Positions 6,685-15,202 of a stretch of DNA of 34,461 nt are shown here, in pieces; position 1 is the first letter of the stretch; each line of letters starts with the position of its first letter. A model generated the notes under the pieces. That model saw only the letters and a list, made by a program, of their open reading frames with translations. It was not told where the DNA came from and made no database searches. Both the position numbers and the translations under genes were made by a program. The DNA is from an uncultured Lachnospiraceae bacterium. GTDB lineage: Bacteria > Bacillota > Clostridia > Lachnospirales > Lachnospiraceae. Where the stretch lies: the NCBI GenBank assembly GCA_947632515.1, contig CANRPO010000032.1, positions 1-34,461 of the forward strand, written 5' to 3'.

Positions 6685-7893
6685 TCATTTCTGCATTCCT
6701 ACAAGAGAGACATTCATGATTCTTCTGATCACCTCGAGACACATCCTGCCGTTGTGATACGGACATTTCCACGGCTCCACGATGGGCTCGCCCACAGTGG
6801 GCGTTCCGAATCTGTCTACCTCCTGATACCACTCTGACCCTTCCCTCTTGTCTATGATATGCTCTCTGATAAACTCCCACTCTGCCAGAGCCGCCTCCAG
6901 ATATTCCCGATGTGCAGGAGCAAGCTGATAGCCGTTCAGGAAACCAACCGCCGCCTCCGCCTGCACCCACCAGATACGTCTGGCGTCCACCGCGCCCTTT
7001 TCGCACTCGTTGGCGAGAGAATGGCCGTCAAAAGCCGCCTTATAGACCTGACTGGTCAAGTCAAGAATAATGGGCAGCATTTTCTCCTCATAGGATCGCT
7101 CGCCCAGAATATCCGTCCCTCTGCGCAGCAGCCAGGCCGTCTCAATGTCGTGTCCGTAGGAGTGCAGATCGAGGATCGAATGCATCTCGCGGTCAAAGAA
7201 CACCTCCTGCCTGTGCAGCGCAGGGTTGTACACCTTCTCCGCAATGGCGTCGAGGATCCACAGAAGACGTTCCCTCACTTTCACGCTGCCGCTCACGCGG
7301 TACAGCTCCGTGTAAGCCTCGAACACGTGGAGCAGCGTGTTCATCGTCTTATCCGCTATGACGCCGTTCTCGGAGAGTTTGTCGTTCCCGATCTCGCGGA
7401 AAGCTCTGTCGAAAGCCTCCCTGTAGCCGATCTCGTCCGTGCACCGCTCCTCGATGATATGAAAAAGCTCCATCGCCGCCGCAAGCGCGCCTTCGTCCTT
7501 CGACGCATCGTAGTAGGAGGAGAGCGCATAGATGGCGAACGCCTGGTTGTAGGTGTGTTTTGTCGTGTCTTCCGGCCTGCCGTCATAGGCGAGAGACCAG
7601 TACACGCCGCCCATCTCCTTATCCATGCAGTATGCTTTCATAAACTCGTACCCATGTCTCGCCTCCGACAGCAGGCTTTCGTCGCCGAGAAACAGATAGG
7701 CGTTGGAGAAAAACCACAGGATACGGCTGTTCAGGATACACCCCTTCACAGCCTTCTTATCCAGCGTCAAATCATAGTCCAGCCACCCGTAGTAGCCGCC
7801 GTATCTGTCGTCCCGCATCCCTTTCCAAAAAGGAATGATGTCATTGACCAAATGAGTTTTCATCTCTTCCGCCATCTTCTCCGGCTCTGTCAT
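6685..7893 (-). CDS. Cellobiose 2-epimerase (AGE family)
   Basis: 402 residues, the usual length of cellobiose 2-epimerase, an (alpha/alpha)6-barrel enzyme that turns cellobiose into 4-O-glucosyl-mannose for mannobiose/cellobiose breakdown in the cytoplasm. Recognisable segments are FWKGMRDDRYGGYYGWLDYD, NSRILWFFSNAY, HTYNQAFAIYALSSYY, SYGHDIETAWLL (catalytic His and Glu), ARRIWWVQAEAAVGF and PWKCPYHNGRMCLE (second catalytic His). AAGGAGGG lies seven bases before the ATG. It follows the ABC exporter gene by 43 bases, so the two are probably co-transcribed; the functional link is unclear. A related N-acylglucosamine 2-epimerase activity is the alternative, but the CPYHNGRM and GGYYGWL segments favour the cellobiose enzyme. 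Confidence 0.88.
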   Translation of the reverse strand: MTEPEKMAEEMKTHLVNDIIPFWKGMRDDRYGGYYGWLDYDLTLDKKAVKGCILNSRILWFFSNAYLFLGDESLLSEARHGYEFMKAYCMDKEMGGVYWSLAYDGRPEDTTKHTYNQAFAIYALSSYYDASKDEGALAAAMELFHIIEERCTDEIGYREAFDRAFREIGNDKLSENGVIADKTMNTLLHVFEAYTELYRVSGSVKVRERLLWILDAIAEKVYNPALHRQEVFFDREMHSILDLHSYGHDIETAWLLRRGTDILGERSYEEKMLPIILDLTSQVYKAAFDGHSLANECEKGAVDARRIWWVQAEAAVGFLNGYQLAPAHREYLEAALAEWEFIREHIIDKREGSEWYQEVDRFGTPTVGEPIVEPWKCPYHNGRMCLEVIRRIMNVSLVGMQK

Positions 7894-7936
7894 CCACGTT
7901 CCCTCCTTGCCACGCCGCCGTCCCCTCTGCGGCTCG

Positions 7937-9769
7937 TCAGATCTGTAGCTGTCTCAGCCTGTAAAATTCGCCCTTCTTCTCCATCAGTTCCTCGTAGCTG
8001 CCGATCTCCTGCAGCCCGCCGTGGCCGATCACGGCGATCAGATCGGCGTTCTTGATGGTGGACAGCCTGTGCGCCACGATCAGCGTCGTCCTGTCCTTCA
8101 CAAGCCGCTCCGTGGCGATGCGGATCTTCTCCTCCGCCACGCTGTCCAGCGCCGACGTGGCCTCGTCCAGAATCAGGATCTTGGGATTGCGCACAAAGGC
8201 TCTGGCGATGGAGACGCGCTGCCTCTGACCGCCCGAAAGGTTGCTGCCGTGCTCCATGACATTCGTGTCGATCCCCTTCGGCATCCTTTTGACCATATCA
8301 GTCAAATTTGCTGCCTCAATGACTTCCCACAGCCTTTCGTCGGAGATGTCCTCCTTGCCGTATGTAATATTCTCTCTGAGCGTACCGCTGAACAGGATCG
8401 GCGTCTGCGGCACCACCGCGATATGACTCCGATAGCTGCCCAGATCCAGTTCCTCTATATCGCGTCCGTCGATGAGCACCCGTCCCCGGGTTGCGCGCAG
8501 GAATCCGATCACCATATTCAGGATCGTGGTCTTACCCGCGCCTGACTCACCTACGAAAGCCACCGTCTTACCCGCTTCGATTGCCAGATTCAGGTGCTCA
8601 AATACGGCACTGTCCCCATCCTTATAGCGAAAACTCACATCCTCAAACCGAATCTCTCCGCGGATAGCGGGAAGTTTTTCCTTGTCCGTATTGTCCTCCA
8701 CATCCATGCACAGGAGCACATCTCCGATGGAATCCACAGACTCCAATCCCTTGGAGATGATCGGCAGAAGTGTGATGATGCTGGAAACCTGGGCCACGAT
8801 GGTGCTGAAATAGGTTTGATACATGACGACCTCACCCACGCTGATCTGCCCTCTGCTCGCCAGATAGCCTGTAAATCCCAGACACAACACCTGGAAGATC
8901 TGGAAGGCGACCCAGCTGATGGAGGAAAAATAGGACTGCACCATATCCAGCCGCAGCCCCGATCTCGCCACATGGCGGAGCCTGTGGTTCATCTTGTCCG
9001 TCTCCATGTCCTCCAGCGCGTGCGCCCTCGTCACAGGGATCATCTCGATCATCTCCATCACCTGCGCCGAAGTCTCCTCCATATCCTTTCTGAATTCTCT
9101 GTTATAGCTCTTGATCTTGCCCTTGAACACCACCATGATGCAGACCGCCACGGGCACCGTTGCCAGGAAAAAGCAGAAGACCGTCATACTGTTGGTGATC
9201 ACCACGCCAAAGGCCACGACAATGTTCATGATAATGCTGAGGATCGAGATAAAGACCTGCCTCGACAGCGTCTCGATCTGCTCCACATCCCTCATGATCT
9301 TCGACTGCAGCCTGCCGGACTGCATCTCGTTGTGGTAGGTGATGGAGAGCTGCTGCAGTTTCCGCACCAGCGCGCCCCGCAGATCCTTCTCCACATTTCG
9401 GATCGCTCTGGAATAAAAGAGCGTGTGAAAATAGTTGGACAGAACATTCTGCGCGATCATGACGGTCATGAATATCACGTTTAACAGGATGCGTCTGCCC
9501 GCATTTTCGTCGGGATCGGTGGCGATGTTGATAATGTTCGAGGTCACGATCGGAAGGATCCAGACCGGAGAATGTTTGATCGCAAAGAACACTACGGACA
9601 GAAACAGCGCCAGATAGTGCCCTTTATAGATGCCGACGAGCGTTTTCAGAGAGTGGTTTTCGTTGCGTCTGAAATTCTGCAAAAGCGCCTGCTCGATCTC
9701 GCTCAGATCCTCCGTTCCATCGCTCAGCCGATAGTCATATTTTTTCTTTTTCTCCGCCTGCTGTGGCAT
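7937..9769 (-). CDS. ABC exporter half-transporter (membrane plus ATPase domains)
   Basis: About 610 residues, the standard length of a fused exporter half-molecule. The N-terminal membrane domain (about 50-350) has six hydrophobic segments, starting near LALFLSVVFFAIKHSPVWIL. The ATPase domain (about 370-605) has Walker A GESGAGKTT, signature LSGGQRQR, Walker B ILILDEATSALD and switch His AHRLSTI. All catalytic residues are present, so it should work as a homodimer or with a partner outside the window. Start: the frame also has a GTG nine bases upstream, but the ATG at 9767-9769 fits the GGGG site slightly better; the choice is uncertain. The substrate (lipid, peptide or drug) cannot be told from sequence alone. 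It precedes the epimerase gene in the same direction. Confidence 0.9.
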   Translation of the reverse strand: MPQQAEKKKKYDYRLSDGTEDLSEIEQALLQNFRRNENHSLKTLVGIYKGHYLALFLSVVFFAIKHSPVWILPIVTSNIINIATDPDENAGRRILLNVIFMTVMIAQNVLSNYFHTLFYSRAIRNVEKDLRGALVRKLQQLSITYHNEMQSGRLQSKIMRDVEQIETLSRQVFISILSIIMNIVVAFGVVITNSMTVFCFFLATVPVAVCIMVVFKGKIKSYNREFRKDMEETSAQVMEMIEMIPVTRAHALEDMETDKMNHRLRHVARSGLRLDMVQSYFSSISWVAFQIFQVLCLGFTGYLASRGQISVGEVVMYQTYFSTIVAQVSSIITLLPIISKGLESVDSIGDVLLCMDVEDNTDKEKLPAIRGEIRFEDVSFRYKDGDSAVFEHLNLAIEAGKTVAFVGESGAGKTTILNMVIGFLRATRGRVLIDGRDIEELDLGSYRSHIAVVPQTPILFSGTLRENITYGKEDISDERLWEVIEAANLTDMVKRMPKGIDTNVMEHGSNLSGGQRQRVSIARAFVRNPKILILDEATSALDSVAEEKIRIATERLVKDRTTLIVAHRLSTIKNADLIAVIGHGGLQEIGSYEELMEKKGEFYRLRQLQI

Positions 9770-9880
9770 CCTTGTCACCCCGTTGTTCTATCCGTTTCCT
9801 GCGCGCGCCGGCGCAAAAGCATAAGAGAGCTGCGGTAATCGAGATCACCCCAGCCCGTAAATCATCTGTATCTTTTTTCT

Positions 9881-10591
9881 CTACTCGCCCAGATACGCCT
9901 TCTTGACCGCCTCATCGTTCAGGAGCTCTCCCGCGTCCCCCGACAGGGAGATATTGCCCGTCTCAAGCACATACGCCCGGTCCGCAATGGACAATGCTTT
10001 CTTCGCATTCTGTTCCACCAGGAGAACCGTCGTGCCGGATTGACTGACCTGCCTGATAATATCGAAGATCTCATTGACGAAGATGGGGGACAGTCCCATG
10101 GACGGCTCATCCATCAAAATAATGTTCGGACGGCTCATCAGCGCCCGCCCCATGGCAAGCATCTGCTGCTCGCCGCCGCTCAGCGTTCCCGCCATCTGTG
10201 TCGAGCGCTCCTCCAACCGCGGAAAACGCTCGTATACCATGTGCAGCGTCTCCTTGATCTCATACTTATCTTTTCTCGTGTATGCGCCCATCATCAGGTT
10301 GTCGTAGACCGACAGCTGTGCGAACACGCGCCTCCCTTCCGGCACGTGTGCCATACCCATCGGCACGATCTTGTATCCGGGCGTCTTCGTGATGTCTTTT
10401 CCCTCGAAAAAGATGCTGCCGCTCGTCGGTTTGATCAATCCCGTGATCGTTTGGAGCGTGGTAGTCTTGCCCGCGCCGTTGGCGCCGATCAGCGCGATGA
10501 CCTCGCCCCGCTCGACCTCAAAACTGATTCCCTTGATCGCCTCGATCACACCGTAATGGACGTGGAGATCTTTTATTTCCAACATTGCCAT
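9881..10591 (-). CDS. livF: Branched-chain amino acid ABC transporter ATPase LivF
   Basis: 236 residues, full length. Walker A GANGAGKTT, signature LSGGEQQMLAMGRAL, Walker B IILMDEPSMGLSP and the switch His region VLLVEQNAKKAL are all intact; MDEPSMGLSP and EQNAKKAL are typical of LivF and not LivG. It pairs with LivG to drive uptake through LivHM. GGAGG precedes the ATG. It is the last gene of the liv cluster, 53 bases after livG. No clear terminator follows; the 111 bases to the ABC exporter gene hold only a GC-rich palindrome (GCGCCGGCGC) without a U-run. Confidence 0.95.
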   Translation of the reverse strand: MAMLEIKDLHVHYGVIEAIKGISFEVERGEVIALIGANGAGKTTTLQTITGLIKPTSGSIFFEGKDITKTPGYKIVPMGMAHVPEGRRVFAQLSVYDNLMMGAYTRKDKYEIKETLHMVYERFPRLEERSTQMAGTLSGGEQQMLAMGRALMSRPNIILMDEPSMGLSPIFVNEIFDIIRQVSQSGTTVLLVEQNAKKALSIADRAYVLETGNISLSGDAGELLNDEAVKKAYLGE

Positions 10592-10644
10592 AGTTTCCTC
10601 CGTTCCGAGATATATGACATCTCTGTCTCTCTTCCGCCAGATAC

Positions 10645-11403
10645 CTACTCTCCCAGATATGCCTTGATGACTTTCGGATCGTTGAGAACCGTCTGTGTAT
10701 CTCCCTGTGTCAGCACCTCGCCGAAATTGAGCACCGTCAGCTTTTCACAGATACCGGATACCAATTTCATGTCATGCTCGATCAACAGGATCGTCATATC
10801 AAAATGATCTCTCACGAAACGAATCGTGTCCATCAGTTCCTTCGTCTCATTGGGGTTCATGCCCGCCGCAGGCTCATCCAAAAGCAACAGTTTGGGCGCG
10901 GTCGCCATCGCTCTGGCGATCTCCAGCTTTCTCTGCTGTCCGTAAGGCAGATTCTTGGCCTTGTGCTCCGCATACTCCTCCAATCCGAACACCTTCAAAA
11001 GTTCCATCGCCTTCTCATTCATCTCCCGCTCTGTCCTGAAATAGCGCGGGAGGCGGAAGATCCCCTCGAATGTGGAGTACGGATAGTGATTGTGCAGCCC
11101 CGCTTTCACGTTGTCCAACACGGGAAGATCGCCGAACAGACGAATATTCTGGAAGGTTCTGGCAATCCCCGCCTTACAGATCTCTATGGTCTTCCTGCCT
11201 GTCAGGTTCACGCCGTCTAAGAGGATCGCGCCCTCGTCCGGCCTGTACACGCCGGTGAGCAGGTTAAAGATCGTCGTCTTTCCCGCGCCGTTGGGGCCGA
11301 TCAGTCCGTACAACTGTCCCTTTTCCACAGAAATATCAAACTCGTTGACTGCCCGCAGGCCGCCGAAGGAGATTCCTAAGTTTTTCGTCTCTAACAGTGC
11401 CAT
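10645..11403 (-). CDS. livG: Branched-chain amino acid ABC transporter ATPase LivG
   Basis: 252 residues. Walker A GPNGAGKTT, the LivG-type segment AGIARTFQNIRLF, a divergent signature LPYGQQRKLEIARA, Walker B LLLLDEPAAGMNP and switch region ILLIEHDMKLV. The YGQQRKLEIARA signature and DEPAAGMNP are diagnostic of LivG. AGGAGG lies eight bases before the ATG, and the start is only three bases from the livM stop, so translation is coupled. It works with LivF on the cytoplasmic face of the LivHM permease. Confidence 0.95.
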   Translation of the reverse strand: MALLETKNLGISFGGLRAVNEFDISVEKGQLYGLIGPNGAGKTTIFNLLTGVYRPDEGAILLDGVNLTGRKTIEICKAGIARTFQNIRLFGDLPVLDNVKAGLHNHYPYSTFEGIFRLPRYFRTEREMNEKAMELLKVFGLEEYAEHKAKNLPYGQQRKLEIARAMATAPKLLLLDEPAAGMNPNETKELMDTIRFVRDHFDMTILLIEHDMKLVSGICEKLTVLNFGEVLTQGDTQTVLNDPKVIKAYLGE

Positions 11404-11406
11404 AAC

Positions 11407-12486
11407 TTACGCCTCCTCCTTTTCACTTTTTCCGCCCCCGGTCAAACGCTGCCGCATACGTTTTCTGAAGAAGATCGCGTTAGGACTCCAGTTGAAGATC
11501 ATCATGGCGATCAGTACGATCGCATAGATCAGCATACGGTAGTCGCTCAAGCCTCTGAGCACCTCGGGCAGAAGCGTCAAGAGTACCGCCGCGATAATGG
11601 AACCCCGAATATTGCCGATGCCGCCCAACACCACAAAAACCAAGATGAGAATGGACATATTGTAGCCAAAGTTCTTGGGCAGCGCGTTCAGTGTGGAGAG
11701 ATTGTGCGCGTAGAGCACGCCCGCCACACCCGCCAGCGAGGCGGAGAGCGTGAACGCGATCAGCTTGTATTTGGTCACGTTGATGCCGATGGATTCCGCC
11801 GCGATGCGGTTATCTCTGATCGCCATGACCGCCCGGCCCGTTCTGGAATGGATAAAGTTGAGCACGATAAACAGCGTGACGAGAATCAGTATCACGCCCA
11901 CTGTAAAGTTCGAGTCGTTGGGGGTTCCAGTGACGCCCTGCGCCCCCTTGATCAGCACCACGCCGTCCTCCGCCAGATTGAGGGAGAGCGCGTCCTTCAT
12001 CGTGAAGTGAAGGCCGTTTCCGTCCACGCCGAGATACAGCGCGTTGATGATATTCTTGATGATCTCCCCAAAAGCGAGGGTGACGATGGCCAGATAATCG
12101 CCCTTCAAGCGGAGCACCGGTATCCCCACCAGAAATCCCACCAGCGCCGCCGTCGCCGCGCCGATCAGAAGAGCGATAAAAAACCGCGGCCCGCCGGGCA
12201 TGGTCTGCTTAAAGGCGAGGGAGAACACAGCGCTCGTAAAAGCGCCTACGCACATGAACCCGGCATGGCCCAGACTCAGCTCTCCCAAGATGCCGACCGT
12301 CAGGTTCAGGGCAATGGCCACGATCGCATAGGTACAAAAGGGAACCAACAGTCCCTGTATCAAACTCGATACATGTCCTGTCGCCACAAAGATCTGTACG
12401 ATAATGTATGCCAAGATCACCATCCCGTAGGTGATCAGATCATTCTTCGTCGTTTTGCTCAATCTGCCTGCTTTCATCTTCTTCAT
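11407..12486 (-). CDS. livM: Branched-chain amino acid ABC transporter permease LivM
   Basis: 359 residues with about ten hydrophobic helices. The permease signature for the ATPase contact is present (GNGLHFT, then RTGRAVMAIRDNRIAAESIG, the EAA-like loop, and YKLIAFTLSASLAGVAGVLY). The tail is basic (KRMRQRLTGGGKSEKEEA). GGAGG precedes the ATG, which sits 16 bases after the livH stop. LivM pairs with LivH to form the membrane channel. Confidence 0.95.
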   Translation of the reverse strand: MKKMKAGRLSKTTKNDLITYGMVILAYIIVQIFVATGHVSSLIQGLLVPFCTYAIVAIALNLTVGILGELSLGHAGFMCVGAFTSAVFSLAFKQTMPGGPRFFIALLIGAATAALVGFLVGIPVLRLKGDYLAIVTLAFGEIIKNIINALYLGVDGNGLHFTMKDALSLNLAEDGVVLIKGAQGVTGTPNDSNFTVGVILILVTLFIVLNFIHSRTGRAVMAIRDNRIAAESIGINVTKYKLIAFTLSASLAGVAGVLYAHNLSTLNALPKNFGYNMSILILVFVVLGGIGNIRGSIIAAVLLTLLPEVLRGLSDYRMLIYAIVLIAMMIFNWSPNAIFFRKRMRQRLTGGGKSEKEEA

Positions 12487-12502
12487 GTTTGCGCTCCTCC
12501 TG

Positions 12503-13384
12503 TCAGACTTTTTCCTGAATCTGCTTGCCGAGAAGTCCTGTCGGTTTCACCAGGAGTACAACGATCAAGATACTGAACACGATCGCGTCGGAAAGCTGGG
12601 AAGAAATGTAAGCCTTGCTCAGATTCTCAATGACGCCCAGCAAAATACCGCCGATAAAAGCGCCCGGGATCGAACCGATCCCGCCGAATACCGCCGCCAC
12701 AAACGCCTTGATTCCCGGCATGGAACCGGTGTAGGGCGTCAGGGAAGGGTACGCGGAACACAGGAGCACACCTGCAATCGCCGCCAGCGAGGAGCCGATG
12801 GCAAAAGTCACGGCGATGGTTCCGTTGACGTTGATGCCCATGAGCCGGGCCGCATCTTTATCCTCGGACACCGCCGTCATGGCGCGCCCGATCTTCGTCT
12901 TTCTCACGAAAAGGGTAAGCCCTATCATAATGATGACACTGACAATGACCGTCACGATCGTCACGCTCTTGATGACGAGCTGCCCGTCAAATAATTCCAG
13001 ATTCGGCAGAGTCACCACGTTCGTGAACGCTTTCGTGTCCGAGCCGAACACGAGGAGCGCTATGTTCTGCAGCAGATAGCTGACGCCGATGGCCGTGATG
13101 AGCACGGCTAACGGAGAGGCTCCCCTCAAGGGCCTGTATGCCACACGCTCGATGGTCACGCCCAGCACGGTACACACCGCCATGGATATGACGATAGCCG
13201 CCAAAGGGTTCATCCCCAGATTGCTGACTCCCACAAACACGGCGTAACCGCCGATCATGATGACGTCGCCGTGGGCGAAATTCAGCATCTTGGCGATCCC
13301 GTACACCATGGTATAGCCGAGGGCAATAAGCGCATACACGCTGCCGAGACTTATTCCGTTGATCAAATGGGCTGCAAAACTCAT
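12503..13384 (-). CDS. livH: Branched-chain amino acid ABC transporter permease LivH
   Basis: 293 residues, mostly hydrophobic, with eight or so membrane helices. Conserved segments are NGISLGSVYALIALGYTMVY, IAKMLNFAHGDVIMIGGYA (typical LivH N-terminus) and the contact loop KIGRAMTAVSEDKDAARLMG. A site reading AGAGGTG lies seven bases upstream of the ATG. It follows livK, but 404 bases of strongly structured spacer separate the two, so livH-livM-livG-livF are probably made at a lower level than the binding protein. Confidence 0.95.
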   Translation of the reverse strand: MSFAAHLINGISLGSVYALIALGYTMVYGIAKMLNFAHGDVIMIGGYAVFVGVSNLGMNPLAAIVISMAVCTVLGVTIERVAYRPLRGASPLAVLITAIGVSYLLQNIALLVFGSDTKAFTNVVTLPNLELFDGQLVIKSVTIVTVIVSVIIMIGLTLFVRKTKIGRAMTAVSEDKDAARLMGINVNGTIAVTFAIGSSLAAIAGVLLCSAYPSLTPYTGSMPGIKAFVAAVFGGIGSIPGAFIGGILLGVIENLSKAYISSQLSDAIVFSILIVVLLVKPTGLLGKQIQEKV

Positions 13385-13434
13385 GGGCTGTCACCTCTGA
13401 AAATTATTGTAAATGGTTTTATAAGTATATTGTA

Positions 13435-13653
13435 ACGGGTTGCGCAAAGACGCCACTGTCGGCTCCGTCGCATGGATTTTCTATCTGTTCCGGCCAGGTC
13501 ATTGTCCCTTGACGCAACCGCCCTCTATTCGCCGTCCGGGCTCATTTCGGGCTTTTCGGGACATCCGTGTCCCGAAATTGCTGTTCGTGAACGGAACAGC
13601 AAGAAAATCTCATTCTCCTGCGCAATGACAGTGTCCCTCTTTGCGCAGCCCGT
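13435..13653 (-). repeat. 219-base nested inverted repeat between livK and livH
   Basis: The whole segment can fold on itself. The outer arms (13435-13450 and 13638-13653) pair over 16 bases with one G-T pair. Further in, CACTGTC (13454-13460) pairs with GACAGTG (13627-13633), and 13475-13491 with 13593-13609 in 15 of 17 positions. At the core TTTCGGGACA-TCCG-TGTCCCGAAA (13554-13577) is a perfect ten-pair hairpin. No reading frame explains it. It may be a transcript-processing or stabilising structure inside the liv mRNA, or a MITE-like insertion; no clear target duplication is seen. Confidence 0.65.
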
Positions 13654-13673
13654 CCCAAGATATAACTTCTCTA

Positions 13674-13726
13674 TCTGCGGAGAATCGCTTCACGTATTTC
13701 TGCGGAGAATCGCAAAGCGATTCTCC
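13674..13726 (-). repeat. Direct repeat plus perfect hairpin in the livK-livH spacer
   Basis: TCTGCGGAGAATCGC occurs twice (13674-13688 and 13699-13713). The second copy is also the left arm of a perfect hairpin, GGAGAATCGC-AAA-GCGATTCTCC (13704-13726). There is no U-run on the minus strand. Confidence 0.7.
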
Positions 13727-13737
13727 GGAAGATGGTT

Positions 13738-13778
13738 AGTTACACTTAGGCGCCGTTCTTTGGCGCCTTAGTGTAACT
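13738..13778 (-). terminator. Long hairpin directly after livK (partial terminator or 3' stabiliser)
   Basis: The arms 13738-13754 and 13762-13778 pair in 16 of 17 positions around a seven-base loop, starting about ten bases after the livK stop. On the minus strand it is followed by AACCATCTT and not a U-run, so it probably blocks 3' exonucleases or causes partial termination, leaving extra livK mRNA relative to livHMGF. Confidence 0.7.
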
Positions 13779-13788
13779 CCTTCTTCGC

Positions 13789-15057
13789 CTACATGGCCGC
13801 ATACGCGCCATCTTTGATCACTACCGCCTTGGGCGCCTTGGAGGGTTCGCCGGACGCATCCCATGTGATGCCCTCGCCTGTCAGACCATCCACGGAGATC
13901 TCCGTCATAGCCTGAGACAGCGCCGCGCAGATCTCCTCGTTGGACATATCCGCCGTGATGCCCGCCTTCTCTGCCGCCGCCTTGATGGTGTAGATCGTAT
14001 CGTAACCGTCCGCCGCGAACTGGTTCGGCGTCTCGCCGAATCTGTTGTTGTACTCCGTCACGAAGTTCACCGTCAGCTCGTCCGTCGCGTCAGCCGCGAA
14101 AGGAGTCAGGAGCATAACGCCCTCAGCCAAGGATGCGTCAAAGTTCTCCACGCCTAAGATGCCGTCCAGACCGTCGCAGCCGAAGAACTGTACGTCAAAG
14201 CCCATGCTGTCAGCCTGTGTCAGGATCAGAGAGGCCTCCGTATAGTAGATCGGCAGGAACACAAGCTCAGCGCCCGCGTCTTTCGCCTGCTGCAGCTGTA
14301 CGGAGAAATCCGTCTTGTTGTCGGCCGTGAAAGCGCCCGCCGTCACGATCTCGAAGGGCTGATTTGCAGCCTCCTGCGCAAACTTTTCGTAAATGCCGGA
14401 AGAATAGACGTCGGAGCTGTCATAGATGACCGCCACCTTGGACGCCAGACCGTTCTCACCGATGTACTGCGCGGACGCGATCCCCTGGTTAGGGTCTGAG
14501 AAACAAATACGGAATGCGTTGTCGTACTGAACGCACTCTACCGCGGAACCCGAAGGGGTCAGCTGGAATACCTTGTCCTGATAGGTCTTCTCAGATACCG
14601 CAATGGAACATGCGCTGGTCACGCTGCCGTCGATCACCTGCGCGCCCCAGTCCTTGAGCACGTTGTATGCGTTGACGGATTTCTCCGCGTCAAGCTCGTC
14701 GTCCTGGAAATTCAGCTCTACCGTCATCCCGTTGATACCGCCGGCTGCGTTGATCTCGTCAACCGCGATCTGGGAACCGTTCTTGGCCGCCACGCCGTAC
14801 ACCGCCGCGCCGCCTGTCAGCGGTCCGATACCGCCGATCTTGAACGTACCGCCGGCCGCATCCGCCGCGCCTGCAGTGTCTGCAGCCTCAGCGGTATCGG
14901 CTGCCTCTGTTGTCTCCGCTGTCTCTGCAGCGTCCGTGCTCTCTGTCGTCTCCGATTCCGTCGTCGTACCGCTCGCCGCGCCGTCAGAACCACAGCCCGT
15001 CAGCACTGTCGCCATCATAGCGCCCGCAAGCACGAGACTCAACATTTTTTTCTTCAT
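13789..15057 (-). CDS. livK: Branched-chain amino acid-binding lipoprotein (LivK/LivJ-type)
   Basis: 422 residues. The signal peptide MKKKMLSLVLAGAMMATVLT ends in a lipobox LTGC, so the mature protein is lipid-anchored at Cys22. An Ala/Thr/Glu/Asp-rich linker (about 25-70) precedes a type I periplasmic-binding fold: FKIGGIGPLTGGAAVYGVAA, DEINAAGGINGMTVELNFQD, AVIYDSSDVYSSGIYEKFAQ, PNQFAADGYDTIYTIKAAAE and a C-terminal GLTGEGITWDASGEPSK. The ligand is probably a branched-chain amino acid, but related proteins bind other amino acids or amides. GGAGGAG lies eight bases before the ATG. The gene has its own strong promoter, and a terminator-like hairpin sits in its leader. Confidence 0.93.
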   Translation of the reverse strand: MKKKMLSLVLAGAMMATVLTGCGSDGAASGTTTESETTESTDAAETAETTEAADTAEAADTAGAADAAGGTFKIGGIGPLTGGAAVYGVAAKNGSQIAVDEINAAGGINGMTVELNFQDDELDAEKSVNAYNVLKDWGAQVIDGSVTSACSIAVSEKTYQDKVFQLTPSGSAVECVQYDNAFRICFSDPNQGIASAQYIGENGLASKVAVIYDSSDVYSSGIYEKFAQEAANQPFEIVTAGAFTADNKTDFSVQLQQAKDAGAELVFLPIYYTEASLILTQADSMGFDVQFFGCDGLDGILGVENFDASLAEGVMLLTPFAADATDELTVNFVTEYNNRFGETPNQFAADGYDTIYTIKAAAEKAGITADMSNEEICAALSQAMTEISVDGLTGEGITWDASGEPSKAPKAVVIKDGAYAAM

Positions 15058-15090
15058 AATTTTTCTCCTCCTATCTATATTTCAAGATTC

Positions 15091-15132
15091 AAAAAAGGGG
15101 ACTTCTCTACATATAAGTAAGAAAGAAGTCCC
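15091..15132 (-). terminator. Terminator-like attenuator in the livK leader
   Basis: On the minus strand GGGACTTCT (15124-15132) pairs with AGAAGTCCC-type bases (right arm at 15098-15106) around a loop of about 17 bases and is followed by CTTTTTT (15091-15097). It lies between the livK promoter and its ribosome binding site, so it would stop transcription before livK unless bypassed. Confidence 0.7.
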
Positions 15133-15151
15133 GCCTTTGAAACTTAGGAAA

Positions 15152-15180
15152 ATCATAGTCAAATTCTACAATTTTGTCAA
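15152..15180 (-). promoter_or_regulatory. Sigma-A-type promoter of livK
   Basis: On the minus strand TTGACA (15175-15180), 17 bases, TATGAT (15152-15157), a near-consensus promoter in AT-rich DNA. The start would be near 15145, about 90 bases before the livK ATG. Confidence 0.88.
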
Positions 15181-15202
15181 TAGTTTTTTGTGAATTTTAT
15201 TT

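Noticed and set aside
6859..8055. A 398-codon plus-strand frame over the epimerase gene
   Set aside because: Antisense shadow of a full-length conserved enzyme, with no start signal and no protein-like motifs.
13674..13713. Direct repeats in the livK-livH spacer as a small CRISPR array
   Set aside because: Only two 15-base copies with a ten-base gap, one of them part of a palindrome; no cas gene.
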